Source of the DNA: Rhodococcus jostii RHA1
GTDB taxonomy: Bacteria; Actinomycetota; Actinomycetes; Mycobacteriales; Mycobacteriaceae
Length of the DNA: 64,000 bases
Reading direction: 5' to 3'
Assembly (NCBI RefSeq): GCF_000014565.1
Contig: NC_008268.1
Coordinates: 5,522,501-5,586,500 of the forward strand
Shown: piece after piece, positions 18,424 through 27,223 of the stretch
Layout of the letters: each line of letters opens with the position of its first letter
How positions within the stretch are numbered: position 1 is the first letter of the stretch
Made by a program: the position numbers and the translations under genes
Notes under the pieces: model-generated
Told to the model about the DNA's origin: nothing
Databases searched by the model: none
Seen by the model: only the letters and a program-made list of their open reading frames with translations

Positions 18424-18891
18424 CTACTTCCCGGGAGGCACGATCAGCACCGGGCGGTGACTGTGGCGCAACACGTGGTCGGCGACGCTGCTCTGCAGCA
18501 GTGACCGCAGGCCTGTGGTGCCGCGGGTGCCGGTGACGATGATGTCGACCGCGAGTTCGTCGGACGTCTCGACGATGGCCGTCCAGATCGTGCTGGTGCA
18601 TTCGATGCAGCGACCCTCGGTGGCAAGTCCGGCGGCCTCGGCGAGTTGGACGCCCTCTTCGTTGGTGACCTTGGCGTCGGAGAACGCGACGTCCTCGGTC
18701 TCCTCGTCGGGCACCCACTCGGGTTGCATCACACCGGACAGGCCCGACATGCGCGCGGCCTGACGGACCATCGGCTCCCACACCGTCACCAGCACAGCGC
18801 GATTGGAGGCGAGGAATCGACCTGCGCACTCCACCGCACGCTTGGCGTTGTCGGATCCGTCGTAGGCGATCAACATCAAACCACCGGGCAC
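18424..18891 (-). CDS. Universal stress protein (UspA family)
   Basis: The 155-residue protein has the single Usp fold: LMLIAYDGSDNAKRAVE at the N-terminus and the nucleotide-loop motif IIVTGTRGTTGLRSLLQSSVADHVLRHSHRPVLIVP at the C-terminus. This last motif fits the ATP-binding G-2x-G-9x-G(S/T) pattern of that subclass. GTG 18891 is chosen because AGGAGG is 5 bases upstream. It is divergent from the lpqI-like gene. Confidence 0.9.
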   Translation of the reverse strand: MPGGLMLIAYDGSDNAKRAVECAGRFLASNRAVLVTVWEPMVRQAARMSGLSGVMQPEWVPDEETEDVAFSDAKVTNEEGVQLAEAAGLATEGRCIECTSTIWTAIVETSDELAVDIIVTGTRGTTGLRSLLQSSVADHVLRHSHRPVLIVPPGK

Positions 18892-19009
18892 TACGACCTC
18901 CTGAGTACGGGCTTCCTCTGTGTCCAGATTACCAAGACGGGCGGCAGCGGTCGTCGATTCGGGACCTGCCGCGGGGGCGCCGACGGCGAACTGGGCTACC
19001 GTCGAACCC

Positions 19010-20185
19010 ATGCGGATCAAGTATGCACTCGCGCTCGCTGCCTGTACCGGCCTCGTCGCCGGATGTTCGTCGGGTGGTGGCGAGACGGTCGCGGAGTCGT
19101 CGTCGACGACACCGTCGCCGTCCTCCGTCGAGCCGGCGTCGCATACCGGCACCGCAGCGCCCGCAGCCGCGCCGGCGTCGTGCGAGACGGAGTTCCTGCA
19201 GTCTTTGCCGTTGCGGCGCAAGCTCGCTCAGCTGCTGAACGTGGGAGTGACCGGCACCGCGGATGCGGCTCAGGTGGTCCGTGACGAGCAGATCGGCGGC
19301 ATCTTCGTCGGAAGCTGGACCGACGAGGCCATGCTCGCGAACCGTGAGATTCCCCAGGTGGCGTCGGCGTCGTCGCTGCCGCTGATGGTGACGATCGACG
19401 AGGAGGGTGGGCGCGTGTCGCGCGTCGAGAACCTGCTCGGAGCCGATCCGTCCGCCCGGCAGACCGCAGCCACGATGACGGAGGAGCAGACGTACCAGAT
19501 GGCGCTCGAGCGCGGTCGTGGACTGAAGGACCTCGGTGTCACCGTGAACTTCGCCCCCGACGTGGACGTGAGCAGTCAGCCCGACGACAGCGTGATCGGC
19601 GACCGCTCCTACTCCGACGATCCCGCCGTCGTCACCCGCTACGCGGACGCGTACGCGCGCGGAATGCGGGACGCGGGAATCCTGCCCGTCATCAAGCACT
19701 TCCCCGGCCATGGATCGGCGTCCGGCGACTCGCACACCGGGGCCGTCACCACCCCGCCTCTCGACCAGTTGCAGACGAAGGACCTCGTCCCGTTCCGGAA
19801 CCTGGTGTCCACGGGAGTCGGCGTCATGCTCGGTCACCTCGAGGTGCCGGGTCTGACCGCGCCCGGGGTTCCCGCCAGCATCAGTCCCGACGCGGTGGCG
19901 CTGCTGCGCGGCGGCACCGGATACGGGGCGCCGCCGTTCACCGGACCGATCTTCACCGACGACCTCAGCGGCATGCAGGCGATCACCGATCGGTACGACA
20001 TCACCGTCGCCGTCGAGACCGCGCTGGAATCCGGTGTCGATGTCGCCCTGTGGCTCACCACCGACGACGTCCCGCGGGTGCTCGATCACCTCGAAAGCGT
20101 TGTGGCCTCGGGCAAGCTGCCGCAGCAGCGTGTCGACGAGGCGGTCCTGACCGTCGCGCAGGCCAAGGGCGTCCTCGCCTGCTAG
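19010..20185 (+). CDS. lpqI: GH3 beta-N-acetylhexosaminidase-type lipoprotein (LpqI/NagZ)
   Basis: The 391-residue precursor starts MRIKYALALAACTGLVAGC with a lipobox (LVAGC), so the mature protein is tethered to the outer face of the membrane. The GH3 NagZ region includes TIDEEGGRVSR, NFAPDVDV, KHFPGHGSASGDSH (the His/Asp catalytic loop) and the nucleophile region IFTDDLSGM. It would remove N-acetylglucosamine from peptidoglycan fragments during recycling. It is the counterpart of Rv0237, in the expected place between aftD and the TetR gene. ATG 19010 is chosen because it gives the signal peptide at once. Confidence 0.93.
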   Translation: MRIKYALALAACTGLVAGCSSGGGETVAESSSTTPSPSSVEPASHTGTAAPAAAPASCETEFLQSLPLRRKLAQLLNVGVTGTADAAQVVRDEQIGGIFVGSWTDEAMLANREIPQVASASSLPLMVTIDEEGGRVSRVENLLGADPSARQTAATMTEEQTYQMALERGRGLKDLGVTVNFAPDVDVSSQPDDSVIGDRSYSDDPAVVTRYADAYARGMRDAGILPVIKHFPGHGSASGDSHTGAVTTPPLDQLQTKDLVPFRNLVSTGVGVMLGHLEVPGLTAPGVPASISPDAVALLRGGTGYGAPPFTGPIFTDDLSGMQAITDRYDITVAVETALESGVDVALWLTTDDVPRVLDHLESVVASGKLPQQRVDEAVLTVAQAKGVLAC

Positions 20186-20243
20186 TGCGCGGTCCGCGAC
20201 CGGGTGCTGGTATTCTTCTCGTCCGCCGGTCGGGCCCGCTTTA

Positions 20244-20257
20244 TTACCGTAGAGTAA
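20244..20257. promoter_or_regulatory. Operator copy 1 (TTACCGTAGAGTAA)
   Basis: This 14-bp imperfect palindrome lies 30 bp before the ATG of the TetR gene. It shares TTAC...GAGTAA with three other copies at 23217, 30403 and 32358. Its place suggests autoregulation by the TetR protein. Confidence 0.72.
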
Positions 20258-20287
20258 GATAGCGGGTTCGACGATGATGGAGGGCGA

Positions 20288-20887
20288 ATGGCCGGCGGCA
20301 CCAAGCGACTGCCGCGCGCAGTGCGCGAGCAGCAGATGCTCGACGCTGCTGTCGACGTCTTCTCCGACAGAGGTTTTCACGAAACGTCCATGGACGCGAT
20401 CGCGGCCAAGGCGGAAATCTCGAAGCCGATGCTGTACCTCTACTACGGTTCCAAGGACGAACTGTTCGCGGCGTGCATCCAACGCGAGGGCCTACGCTTC
20501 GTCGAGGCGCTCGCTCCGGCGGGCGATCCGGGGCTGAGCCCGCGCGAACAGCTGCGCCGGGCCCTCGAGGGGTTTCTCGGGTTCGTGGGCAAGCACCGCA
20601 AGTCGTGGATGGTGCTGTATCGCCAGGCGATGGGGCAGCAGGCGTTCGTGGGGTCGGTGCAGTCGAGCCGCGACCGGCTGATCGAGCTGACCGCGCACCT
20701 GCTCGAGTCCAGCACCAAGGATCCCGAGCCTGGACAGGATTTCGAACTGATCGCCATCGCCCTCGTCGGTGCGGGTGAGGCGGTGGCCGACCGCGTCGCC
20801 GGCGGCGAGATCGAGGTCGACGCCGCCGCCGATCTACTGGAATCCCTGGCGTGGCGTGGCCTCGCGGGCAAGAAAAAGCCGGAGTGA
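20288..20887 (+). CDS. TetR-family regulator, proposed controller of the fatty-acid regulon (Rv0238-like)
   Basis: The 199-residue protein has an N-terminal helix-turn-helix (about 25-47: TSMDAIAAKAEISKPMLYLYYGSKDELF) and a helical ligand-binding domain with ELIAIALVGAGEAVADRVAGGEI near the end. GGAGG precedes the ATG. It is the counterpart of Rv0238 by synteny. The same palindrome is found before this gene, in the fabG4/fadA2 divergent region, before fadE5 and before the FabH-like gene, so it is the natural candidate to bind all four. The ligand is probably a long-chain acyl-CoA, by analogy with other TetR lipid regulators; that is inference. Confidence 0.9.
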   Translation: MAGGTKRLPRAVREQQMLDAAVDVFSDRGFHETSMDAIAAKAEISKPMLYLYYGSKDELFAACIQREGLRFVEALAPAGDPGLSPREQLRRALEGFLGFVGKHRKSWMVLYRQAMGQQAFVGSVQSSRDRLIELTAHLLESSTKDPEPGQDFELIAIALVGAGEAVADRVAGGEIEVDAAADLLESLAWRGLAGKKKPE

Positions 20888-20928
20888 ACGGGACGCTCGT
20901 TCGATCAGATCGAACGAGCGTCCCGTTC
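20886..20928. terminator. Strong bidirectional hairpin terminator
   Basis: A perfect 20-bp stem (20886-20905 with 20909-20928) closes on the 3-base loop CAG. It starts within the stop codon of the TetR gene and ends 8 bp before the convergent htdX stop, so it serves both genes. Confidence 0.88.
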
Positions 20929-20935
20929 GTCCGCG

Positions 20936-21799
20936 TCAGCGCAGTGTCGCGGTGAGGTGCGGGTACCCCTTCTTCGGGTGCTTGATCGACAGATCCCAGC
21001 CGTCGCCGGTCTGATCGGCGTACACGTTCAGCGTGGACGGCAGCAGGATCGGTTTGCCGAAGCGCACGCTGTACGTGACGGCGTCCGGGATCCGGCCCTC
21101 CACCGAGCCGAGGACGGCGGCCGCACTCCACATGCCGTGCGCGATGGTCTTCGGGAATCCGAAAGCCTTGGCGCCCAACGTCGACACGTGAATCGGGTTC
21201 CGGTCACCGGACACCGCGGCGTACTTGCCGATCGTCTTCTGATCGACCCGCAGCGTTCGCAGCGGGCGCGGCGGCTCCTCCTCGGCCTTCGGTTCGGGGC
21301 CGGGCTGACCGGACAGCGACGTCTTCTGCTGACGCAGGAACGTCGACGTCTGCTTCCATACCAGTTCGCGTCCGACCCGGATCTCGCTGATCACGTCGAT
21401 CAGAAGCCCCTTGCGGTGCTCACGCAGATTCTCCGCGTGCACCGACACATCCAGGGGCTCGATCACCGAAATGGGACGGAACTGTTCGATGACGTTCTCC
21501 GCGTGCACCGAACCGATGGCGGGGAAGGGGAAACCGTCGGACACCATCAGCTTCATCACGACCGGGAACACCAGCGTGAACGGGTACGTCAGCGGCAGGT
21601 GGTCGCCGAATCGCAGTCCGGTCACCCGGTCGTACGCCGCCAGGTTGTCGGGGTCGACGCGCACCCCGTTCAAGACCAGCGTCGTGTCCGGGGCACTGTG
21701 CCCGCTCGCGCCGATGACCGGCAGCGCGCTGCGCACGGCACGGGTGTAGATGTCGAGCGTGCCCGGCTTCTCCGTGAGTTGCACGACCTTGCCGGACAT
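20936..21799 (-). CDS. htdX: 3-hydroxyacyl-thioester dehydratase HtdX (MaoC-like, double hot-dog)
   Basis: The 287-residue protein has two hot-dog halves. The C-terminal half carries the MaoC hydratase motif around KYAAVSGDRNPIHVSTLGAKAFGFPKTIAHGMWSAA, including the catalytic Asp and His. It removes or adds water at 3-hydroxyacyl-CoA/ACP. It is the counterpart of Rv0241c. ATG 21799 overlaps the TGA of fabG4 (GTGATG), so both are translationally coupled; GTG 21802 is also possible. With FabG4 and FadA2 next door it can complete a chain-elongation or beta-oxidation cycle. Confidence 0.92.
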   Translation of the reverse strand: MSGKVVQLTEKPGTLDIYTRAVRSALPVIGASGHSAPDTTLVLNGVRVDPDNLAAYDRVTGLRFGDHLPLTYPFTLVFPVVMKLMVSDGFPFPAIGSVHAENVIEQFRPISVIEPLDVSVHAENLREHRKGLLIDVISEIRVGRELVWKQTSTFLRQQKTSLSGQPGPEPKAEEEPPRPLRTLRVDQKTIGKYAAVSGDRNPIHVSTLGAKAFGFPKTIAHGMWSAAAVLGSVEGRIPDAVTYSVRFGKPILLPSTLNVYADQTGDGWDLSIKHPKKGYPHLTATLR

Positions 21800-23145
21800 C
21801 ACGCCCCCAGCAGGCTCTGGCCGCAGACGCGGACGATCTGTCCGGTGACGGCGTTGGACGCGGGGCTCGCGAAGTAGGCGACGGTCTCGGCGACGTCGAC
21901 GGTCTCGCCGCCCTGCAGCAGGGAGCTCATACGACGTCCGGCCTCGCGGGTGGCGAAGGGGATCGCCGCGGTCATCGCCGTCTCGATGAAGCCCGGTGCG
22001 ACGGCGTTGATCGTGATCTTCTTCGCCGCGAGCACCGGCGCGGAAGCCTGCACGAGTCCGATGACACCGGCCTTGGAGGTGCCGTAGTTGGTCTGACCCC
22101 GGTTGCCCGCGATGCCGGCGATGGAGGAGACGTCGATGACGCGACCGCCTTCCTTCAGTGCACCCTTGGCGACGAGGACGTCGGTGATGCGCTGCGGCGC
22201 AAGAAGGTTGACGCCGATCACCATGTTCCAGCGGCCCTCGTCCATGTTGGCGAGGGTCTTGTCGCGGGTGATGCCGGCGTTGTGGACGATGATGTCCGCG
22301 CCGCCGTGCCGTTCGAGGACGAACTCGGCGAGCTTGTCGGCAGCGTCGTCCGCGGTCACGTCCAGGGCGAGGGACGTGCCGCCGACCTTGTTGGCGGTCT
22401 CCGACAACGCCTCACCGGCGGCCGGAATGTCGGCGCAGATGACGTGCGCGCCGTCGCGGGAGAGGACCTCGGCGATGGTCGCGCCGATGCCGCGGGCCGC
22501 ACCGGTGACGATGGCGACCTTCCCGTCGAGCGGCTTGTCCCAGTCGGCGGGTGCGACGGAATCCTCGGCGCCGACCCGGATGACCTGGCCGCTGACGAAC
22601 GCGGACTTGGCCGACAGCAGGAACCGCAGCGTGGATTCGAGGCCCGACACTCCTGCGGATGCCTTCGGCGAGACGTAGACGAGCTGAGCCGTGGCGCCGC
22701 GCTTGACCTCCTTGCCGACGCTGCGGGTGAAACCCTCGAGCGCGCGCTGGGCGATGTGCTCGTCGACGCCGGACGTCTCCTCGGGGGGGGTGCCGATGAC
22801 GACGACGCGCGCGGACGGCGCGAGTTTGCGGATGACCGGCTGGAAGAACTCGAACAGCTGCTCGAGCTCGGTGACCGAACCGATGCCGGTGGCGTCGAAC
22901 ACCAAAGCGCCGTACGTGTCGTCACCCGATCCCGCGGCGGGGTAGTCGGACAGCAGTTCGCGCAACGGCTCGACGAGACGGCCCTTGCCGCCGATCAGGA
23001 CCGGGCCGGCGAGCGGCGGTTCGCCGTGCTTGTATCGCCGCAGGTTCTCGGGTCGCGGCAGTCCCGCTTTCGCGGCGATGAACGCGCCGGGTGCGGATGA
23101 GAGGAACTGGGAATAGAGGTCGGGAGCTCCCTTGCTGGCTGCCAC
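21799..23145 (-). CDS. fabG4: High-molecular-weight 3-oxoacyl reductase FabG4
   Basis: The 448-residue protein is an SDR with an extra N-terminal flavodoxin-like/Rossmann domain of about 200 residues, as in FabG4 (454 residues). The C-terminal ketoreductase domain has [12 protein letters not shown] for the cofactor, NAG in [11 protein letters not shown], and the Ser-Tyr-Lys triad in [23 protein letters not shown]. It reduces 3-oxoacyl-CoA/ACP, in mycobacteria with NADH. GTG 23145 is preceded by GGTAGG. The gene diverges from fadA2; a shared operator lies 72 bp upstream of the start. Confidence 0.93.
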   Translation of the reverse strand: MAASKGAPDLYSQFLSSAPGAFIAAKAGLPRPENLRRYKHGEPPLAGPVLIGGKGRLVEPLRELLSDYPAAGSGDDTYGALVFDATGIGSVTELEQLFEFFQPVIRKLAPSARVVVIGTPPEETSGVDEHIAQRALEGFTRSVGKEVKRGATAQLVYVSPKASAGVSGLESTLRFLLSAKSAFVSGQVIRVGAEDSVAPADWDKPLDGKVAIVTGAARGIGATIAEVLSRDGAHVICADIPAAGEALSETANKVGGTSLALDVTADDAADKLAEFVLERHGGADIIVHNAGITRDKTLANMDEGRWNMVIGVNLLAPQRITDVLVAKGALKEGGRVIDVSSIAGIAGNRGQTNYGTSKAGVIGLVQASAPVLAAKKITINAVAPGFIETAMTAAIPFATREAGRRMSSLLQGGETVDVAETVAYFASPASNAVTGQIVRVCGQSLLGA

Positions 23146-23216
23146 GGTCCTACCTTCTGTCGTCGTTTGGCGGTCAGTCACCGAGCACCGAGTGAAGTGC
23201 GGTGTCGACAAGTAAC

Positions 23217-23230
23217 TTACTCCTGAGTAA
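23217..23230. promoter_or_regulatory. Operator copy 2 (TTACTCCTGAGTAA)
   Basis: This is the most symmetric copy: with flanking C and G it forms 7-bp arms CTTACTC/GAGTAAG around a 2-base centre (23216-23231). It lies between the divergent fabG4 (start 23145) and fadA2 (start 23276), so it can control both. Confidence 0.8.
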
Positions 23231-23275
23231 GAATAGTAGCCAACAGGTAATCGCACCAGATCCTTGGAGACGTCA

Positions 23276-24610
23276 GTGACCAGCAAAGCTCGCACCAATT
23301 CGAACTCCGCAGCGGCGCCGAAGCCAGGCGGAAAGCAGCAGCGTCCCGTCGCGATCGTCGGCGGAAACCGCATTCCGTTCGCCCGCTCGGACCGGAAGTA
23401 CGCGCAGGCGTCCAACCAGGACATGTTCACCGCGACCCTCGACGGCCTCGTGAGCCGCTTCAACCTCCAGGGCGAAAAGCTGGGCCTCGTCGCGGGCGGC
23501 GCCGTGCTCAAGCACAGCCGCGACTTCAACCTGATGCGCGAATGCGTCCTGGGCAGCGCCCTCAGCCCGTACACCCCGGCCTTCGACCTGCAGCAGGCCT
23601 GCGGCACCGGACTGCAGTCGATCGTCGCCGTCGGGGACGCGATCGCGGCCGGCCGCATCGAGGCCGGTGTCGGTGGCGGTGTCGACACCACGTCGGACGC
23701 GCCGATCGGCGTCAACGACGAACTCCGCGAGTTCCTGCTGTCCCTGAACCGCGCGAAGAGCACCGGCGACCGCATCAAACTGCTCGGCAACGTCCGCCCG
23801 TCCATGCTCGGCATCGAGATCCCCCGCAACGGCGAGCCCCGCACCGGGCTGTCCATGGGTGAGCACGCCGCCATCACCGCCAAGGAATTCGGCGTCCGCC
23901 GCGAGGATCAAGACGCACTGGCCGCCGCCAGCCACCAGAACATGGCTGCCGCCTACGACCGCGGATTCTTCGACGACCTGGTGACGCCGTTCCTCGGGCT
24001 CACCCGCGACGACAACCTGCGGCCCGACTCCAGCGCCGAGAAGCTGGCCAAGCTGAAGCCGGTCTTCGGGGTGAAGGCGGGCGACGCCACGATGACGGCG
24101 GGCAACTCCACCCCACTCACCGACGGCGCGTCCGCGGTCCTGCTGTCCACCGACGAATGGGCCGCCGAGCGCAAGCTTCCGGTGCTCGCGCATCTCGTCG
24201 ACTCCGAGACCGCGGCCGTCGACTACATCCACGGCAAGGACGGGCTCCTGATGGCGCCGACGTACGCCATCCCGCGCCTGCTGGCCCGCAACGGCCTCAC
24301 CCTGCAGGATTTCGACTTCTACGAGATCCACGAGGCGTTCGCGTCCGTCGTGCTGGCGACGCTGCAGGCGTTCGAATCGGACGAGTACTGCAAGGAACGC
24401 CTTGGCCTCGACGGCGCACTGGGGTCCATCGACCGCAGCAAGCTGAACGTCAACGGGTCCTCGCTGGCGGCGGGCCACCCGTTCGCCGCGACCGGCGGAC
24501 GCATCGTCGCGTCGCTCGCCAAGATGCTGGCGGAGAAGGGCTCGGGCCGCGGCCTGATCTCGATTTGCGCCGCCGGCGGCCAGGGTGTGACGGCAATCAT
24601 AGAGGCGTGA
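23276..24610 (+). CDS. fadA2: Acyl-CoA thiolase FadA2
   Basis: The 444-residue thiolase catalyses cleavage or formation of 3-oxoacyl-CoA. The nucleophilic Cys is in [12 protein letters not shown], the His of NEAF-type is in YEIHEAFAS, the GHP motif is [17 protein letters not shown], and the second Cys is in SICAAGGQG. Start GTG 23276 has GGAG at a suitable distance; a TTG at 23264 is less likely. It is the counterpart of Rv0243, divergent from fabG4-htdX with a shared operator. Confidence 0.93.
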   Translation: MTSKARTNSNSAAAPKPGGKQQRPVAIVGGNRIPFARSDRKYAQASNQDMFTATLDGLVSRFNLQGEKLGLVAGGAVLKHSRDFNLMRECVLGSALSPYTPAFDLQQACGTGLQSIVAVGDAIAAGRIEAGVGGGVDTTSDAPIGVNDELREFLLSLNRAKSTGDRIKLLGNVRPSMLGIEIPRNGEPRTGLSMGEHAAITAKEFGVRREDQDALAAASHQNMAAAYDRGFFDDLVTPFLGLTRDDNLRPDSSAEKLAKLKPVFGVKAGDATMTAGNSTPLTDGASAVLLSTDEWAAERKLPVLAHLVDSETAAVDYIHGKDGLLMAPTYAIPRLLARNGLTLQDFDFYEIHEAFASVVLATLQAFESDEYCKERLGLDGALGSIDRSKLNVNGSSLAAGHPFAATGGRIVASLAKMLAEKGSGRGLISICAAGGQGVTAIIEA

Positions 24611-24615
24611 TCCGA

Positions 24616-24652
24616 CTGGCCTTTCCGGTAGCTGGGAGACCGGAAAGGCCAG
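24616..24652 (+). terminator. Hairpin terminator of fadA2
   Basis: A perfect 14-bp stem (24616-24629 with 24639-24652, CTGGCCTTTCCGGT) begins 6 bp after the fadA2 stop. Confidence 0.85.
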
Positions 24653-24670
24653 CGTGCACGCAGTGCGAGC

Positions 24671-24703
24671 GGGGATCCGGCAACGAGGGGTGGCCGGATC
24701 CCC
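24671..24703 (+). terminator. Second hairpin, terminator-like
   Basis: A 10-bp stem GGGGATCCGG/CCGGATCCCC (24671-24680 with 24694-24703) is followed by AAATCTTTT. It is either a backup terminator for fadA2 or part of the 330-bp gap. Confidence 0.6.
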
Positions 24704-24756
24704 GAAATCTTTTCCGACAGGTGTAACGCTGGAGATTAGCTGGCGATATCCCTGTC

Positions 24757-24803
24757 AGCCCCGTGTTGCTGCCTGACCCCCGACCTGGCAGCAGCGCGGG
24801 GCT
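24757..24803 (+). other. Hairpin in the gap before the VanW gene
   Basis: The 330-bp gap 24611-24940 holds two terminator-like hairpins and then this interrupted stem: AGCCCCG (24757-24763) with CGGGGCT (24797-24803), and TTGCTGCC (24766-24773) with GGCAGCAG (24787-24794). It is followed by CTCTTG. It could be a leader structure or attenuator of the VanW gene, or a third terminator. I do not recognise a known riboswitch class. No open frame in the gap looks coding. Confidence 0.4.
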
Positions 24804-24940
24804 CTTGCATTTCCGGCGGCCGGTACGCTGACGTGGGGGTCTCGACCGGGCCTCGCTCGGATCGGATCGCGCTTGAAATGCAACGAGCACCGACGGCAAG
24901 CTGAGGCCCGCACGAAGGACAACTCGGTGAGAGGGCCACG

Positions 24941-27223
24941 GTGAACGACGAAGACGGCGACAAGGGGAGCAAGGCACCCGAACGGTCGACGCCGGACCCT
25001 TCCGCGACGGCCGAGAGCGTCGAACCCGAGAACGTGGCCGACCCGCCCGCCCCGGAACCGGACGAGGTCCCGGCTCCCGACGAGGCTGCGGCTCCCGAGA
25101 ACGCTCCGGCTTCCGACGAGGCTCCGGCTCCCGACGCTCCGGCGGAACAGCCGAACGCCGACGACGCCCCGACGACGCAGCTGAACCTCGGTGACCTCGG
25201 GGAACGCTCCGAGGAGCAGGCTCCCGACGCGCCGTTGTGGGTGGAGCCCCCGGCGAACGAGGACGTCACGCAGGTGATCCCCGCCATTCCGCCGGGTCCC
25301 GTTCCCGGGCCGACGCAGGCGTACACCACACCGGCGGACGAGCCGACCGTGGTGGCTCCGGCCGCCGCGGCGCAGATCCCGCCGCAGCCGGCGCCGGAAC
25401 CGTCGGCGCCCGCCGAGCCGTCCGCGGAACCGACCAAACCTGCGCGTGCTCCCTGGGTGAAGATCGCCGCGGTCACCGGTGGTGTGATCGCTCTGATCGG
25501 CATCGCCTACGCCGCGGACCTCGCGGTGTCCTCCGGAAAAGTCCCGCGCGGGGTGACCGTGGCAGGCGTCGACGTGGGCGGTTCGTCCCGCGAGGAGGCT
25601 GAGGCCATTCTGCAGGCGCAGGTCGGCCCGCGCGCCGATCAGCCGCTGACGGTGACGGCCGGCGACGTGTCGACGCAACTCGTTCCGTCGGCCGCCGGGC
25701 TCGGTGTCGACTGGGAGGCCACCCTCGACCGGGCCGATTCGCAGCCACTCAACCCGTTCACGAGGCTCACGTCGTTCTTCACCACCGACGAGATCGGTGT
25801 GGTGTCGACCCGCAACGAGGCCGCACTGGCCTCCGCCGTCGACGGTCTCCGCACCGAGACCGATCGCGCGTCCCGTGAGGGGACCGTCGTGTTCGAGGGC
25901 CCGACCCCGGTGCCGGTGGACCCGTCGACCGGGCAGAACCTGAACGGGGAGGGCGCCGAGGCGGCGTTGACCGAGGAATGGGCGTTCGGCCGGACGGTGG
26001 AACTGCCCGTCGACGTCGTGCCCGTGACAGTGACGAAGGAAGGCGTCCAGCGGGCGCTCGCCGAGGTTGCGGTGCCCGCTGCCTCCGCCGATCTGGTGGT
26101 GACCGGTCGTGACGGCAAGGTCGCGACCGCGGCGCGTCAGCAGATCGGTGCCATCGTCGGCTTCGAACCGGACGGCAACGGCGGGCTGAAGCCCACCTAC
26201 AACATCGAGGCGGCGATCGGCATCCTGGCGCCGCAACTCGTCTCGACGGAGATCGCACCGAAGGACGCGACGATCACGCTCGACGGCGGATCGCCCACCG
26301 TCGTCCCCGCGGTCGTCGGCGACCTGGTGCAGTGGCCCAAGACGTTGGAAACGCTGCCCGAGTTGTTGCGCGGCAACGGTTCTCACACCACCGCCGCGGT
26401 GTACGGACCTGTCCCGCCCGCCCTCACCACGGAGGCCGCGCAGGCGCTCGGCGTGAAGGAAGTGATCGGCGAGTTCACGACCGGCGGCTTCTCTGCGGCG
26501 TCGGGTACCAACATCCGGCTCGCCGCCAGCGAGATCAACGGGGCGCTCGTCAAGCCGGGCGACACGTTCTCCCTCAACGGGTACACCGGCCCGCGCGGCA
26601 CGGCCCAGGGGTATGTGGAGTCGGGCATCATCAACAACGGTCGCCCGGACACCGCGGTCGGTGGCGGTGTGAGCCAGGTGGCGACGACGCTCTACAACGC
26701 CGCGTACTTCGCCGGCATGGAGGACGTCGCGCACACCGAGCACTCGTACTACATCTCGCGCTACCCCGAGGCGCGCGAGGCCACCGTCTTCGAAGGCGCC
26801 ATCGACCTGCAGTTCCGCAACACCGGCAAGACGGGTGTGATGATCCAGGCCATCGGCGGCGCCTCGGATCTGACCATCAGGTTCTGGGGAACCAAGACGG
26901 TCGACGTCGAGTCGATCACCGGCAACCGGACCAAGCCGACGGAGCCCGACACGGTCACCCTGCCCGCCGGCGATCACTGCATCGCCTCCAGCGGCGCACC
27001 GGGATTCACCGCCAGCGACACCCGGGTGATCTCCGATCACGCCACCGGCCAGGAAATCTCCCGGGACACCAGGACCGTCCGGTACGACCCCGTCCCGATC
27101 GTCAAGTGCGAGGCACCCGCCCCTGCACCCAAACCCGACGAGCGCACCCCCGCCGCCTCGCCGGCCCCGTCGGAAAGCCCGAAACCGACCACCCCGAAGC
27201 CGAATCCGAACGACGGCGAGTAG
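24941..27223 (+). CDS. VanW-family membrane-anchored protein with peptidoglycan-binding-like repeats
   Basis: The 760-residue protein has a long acidic Pro/Ala/Glu-rich cytoplasmic region (about 1-170), one membrane helix (about 174-192), and a large outside part. The outside part has two PG_binding_4-like segments (about 200-490), a VanW domain (about 507-635: EFTTGGFSAASGTNIRLAASEINGALVKPG and GGGVSQVATTLYNAAYFAG), and a Pro-rich tail. VanW domains occur beside L,D-transpeptidase-like folds, and the Gly-rich VSQVATTLYNA segment is the conserved core; the enzymatic role is unproven. It probably acts on or binds peptidoglycan. The start is GTG 24941, preceded by GAGAGGG. Confidence 0.88.
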   Translation: MNDEDGDKGSKAPERSTPDPSATAESVEPENVADPPAPEPDEVPAPDEAAAPENAPASDEAPAPDAPAEQPNADDAPTTQLNLGDLGERSEEQAPDAPLWVEPPANEDVTQVIPAIPPGPVPGPTQAYTTPADEPTVVAPAAAAQIPPQPAPEPSAPAEPSAEPTKPARAPWVKIAAVTGGVIALIGIAYAADLAVSSGKVPRGVTVAGVDVGGSSREEAEAILQAQVGPRADQPLTVTAGDVSTQLVPSAAGLGVDWEATLDRADSQPLNPFTRLTSFFTTDEIGVVSTRNEAALASAVDGLRTETDRASREGTVVFEGPTPVPVDPSTGQNLNGEGAEAALTEEWAFGRTVELPVDVVPVTVTKEGVQRALAEVAVPAASADLVVTGRDGKVATAARQQIGAIVGFEPDGNGGLKPTYNIEAAIGILAPQLVSTEIAPKDATITLDGGSPTVVPAVVGDLVQWPKTLETLPELLRGNGSHTTAAVYGPVPPALTTEAAQALGVKEVIGEFTTGGFSAASGTNIRLAASEINGALVKPGDTFSLNGYTGPRGTAQGYVESGIINNGRPDTAVGGGVSQVATTLYNAAYFAGMEDVAHTEHSYYISRYPEAREATVFEGAIDLQFRNTGKTGVMIQAIGGASDLTIRFWGTKTVDVESITGNRTKPTEPDTVTLPAGDHCIASSGAPGFTASDTRVISDHATGQEISRDTRTVRYDPVPIVKCEAPAPAPKPDERTPAASPAPSESPKPTTPKPNPNDGE

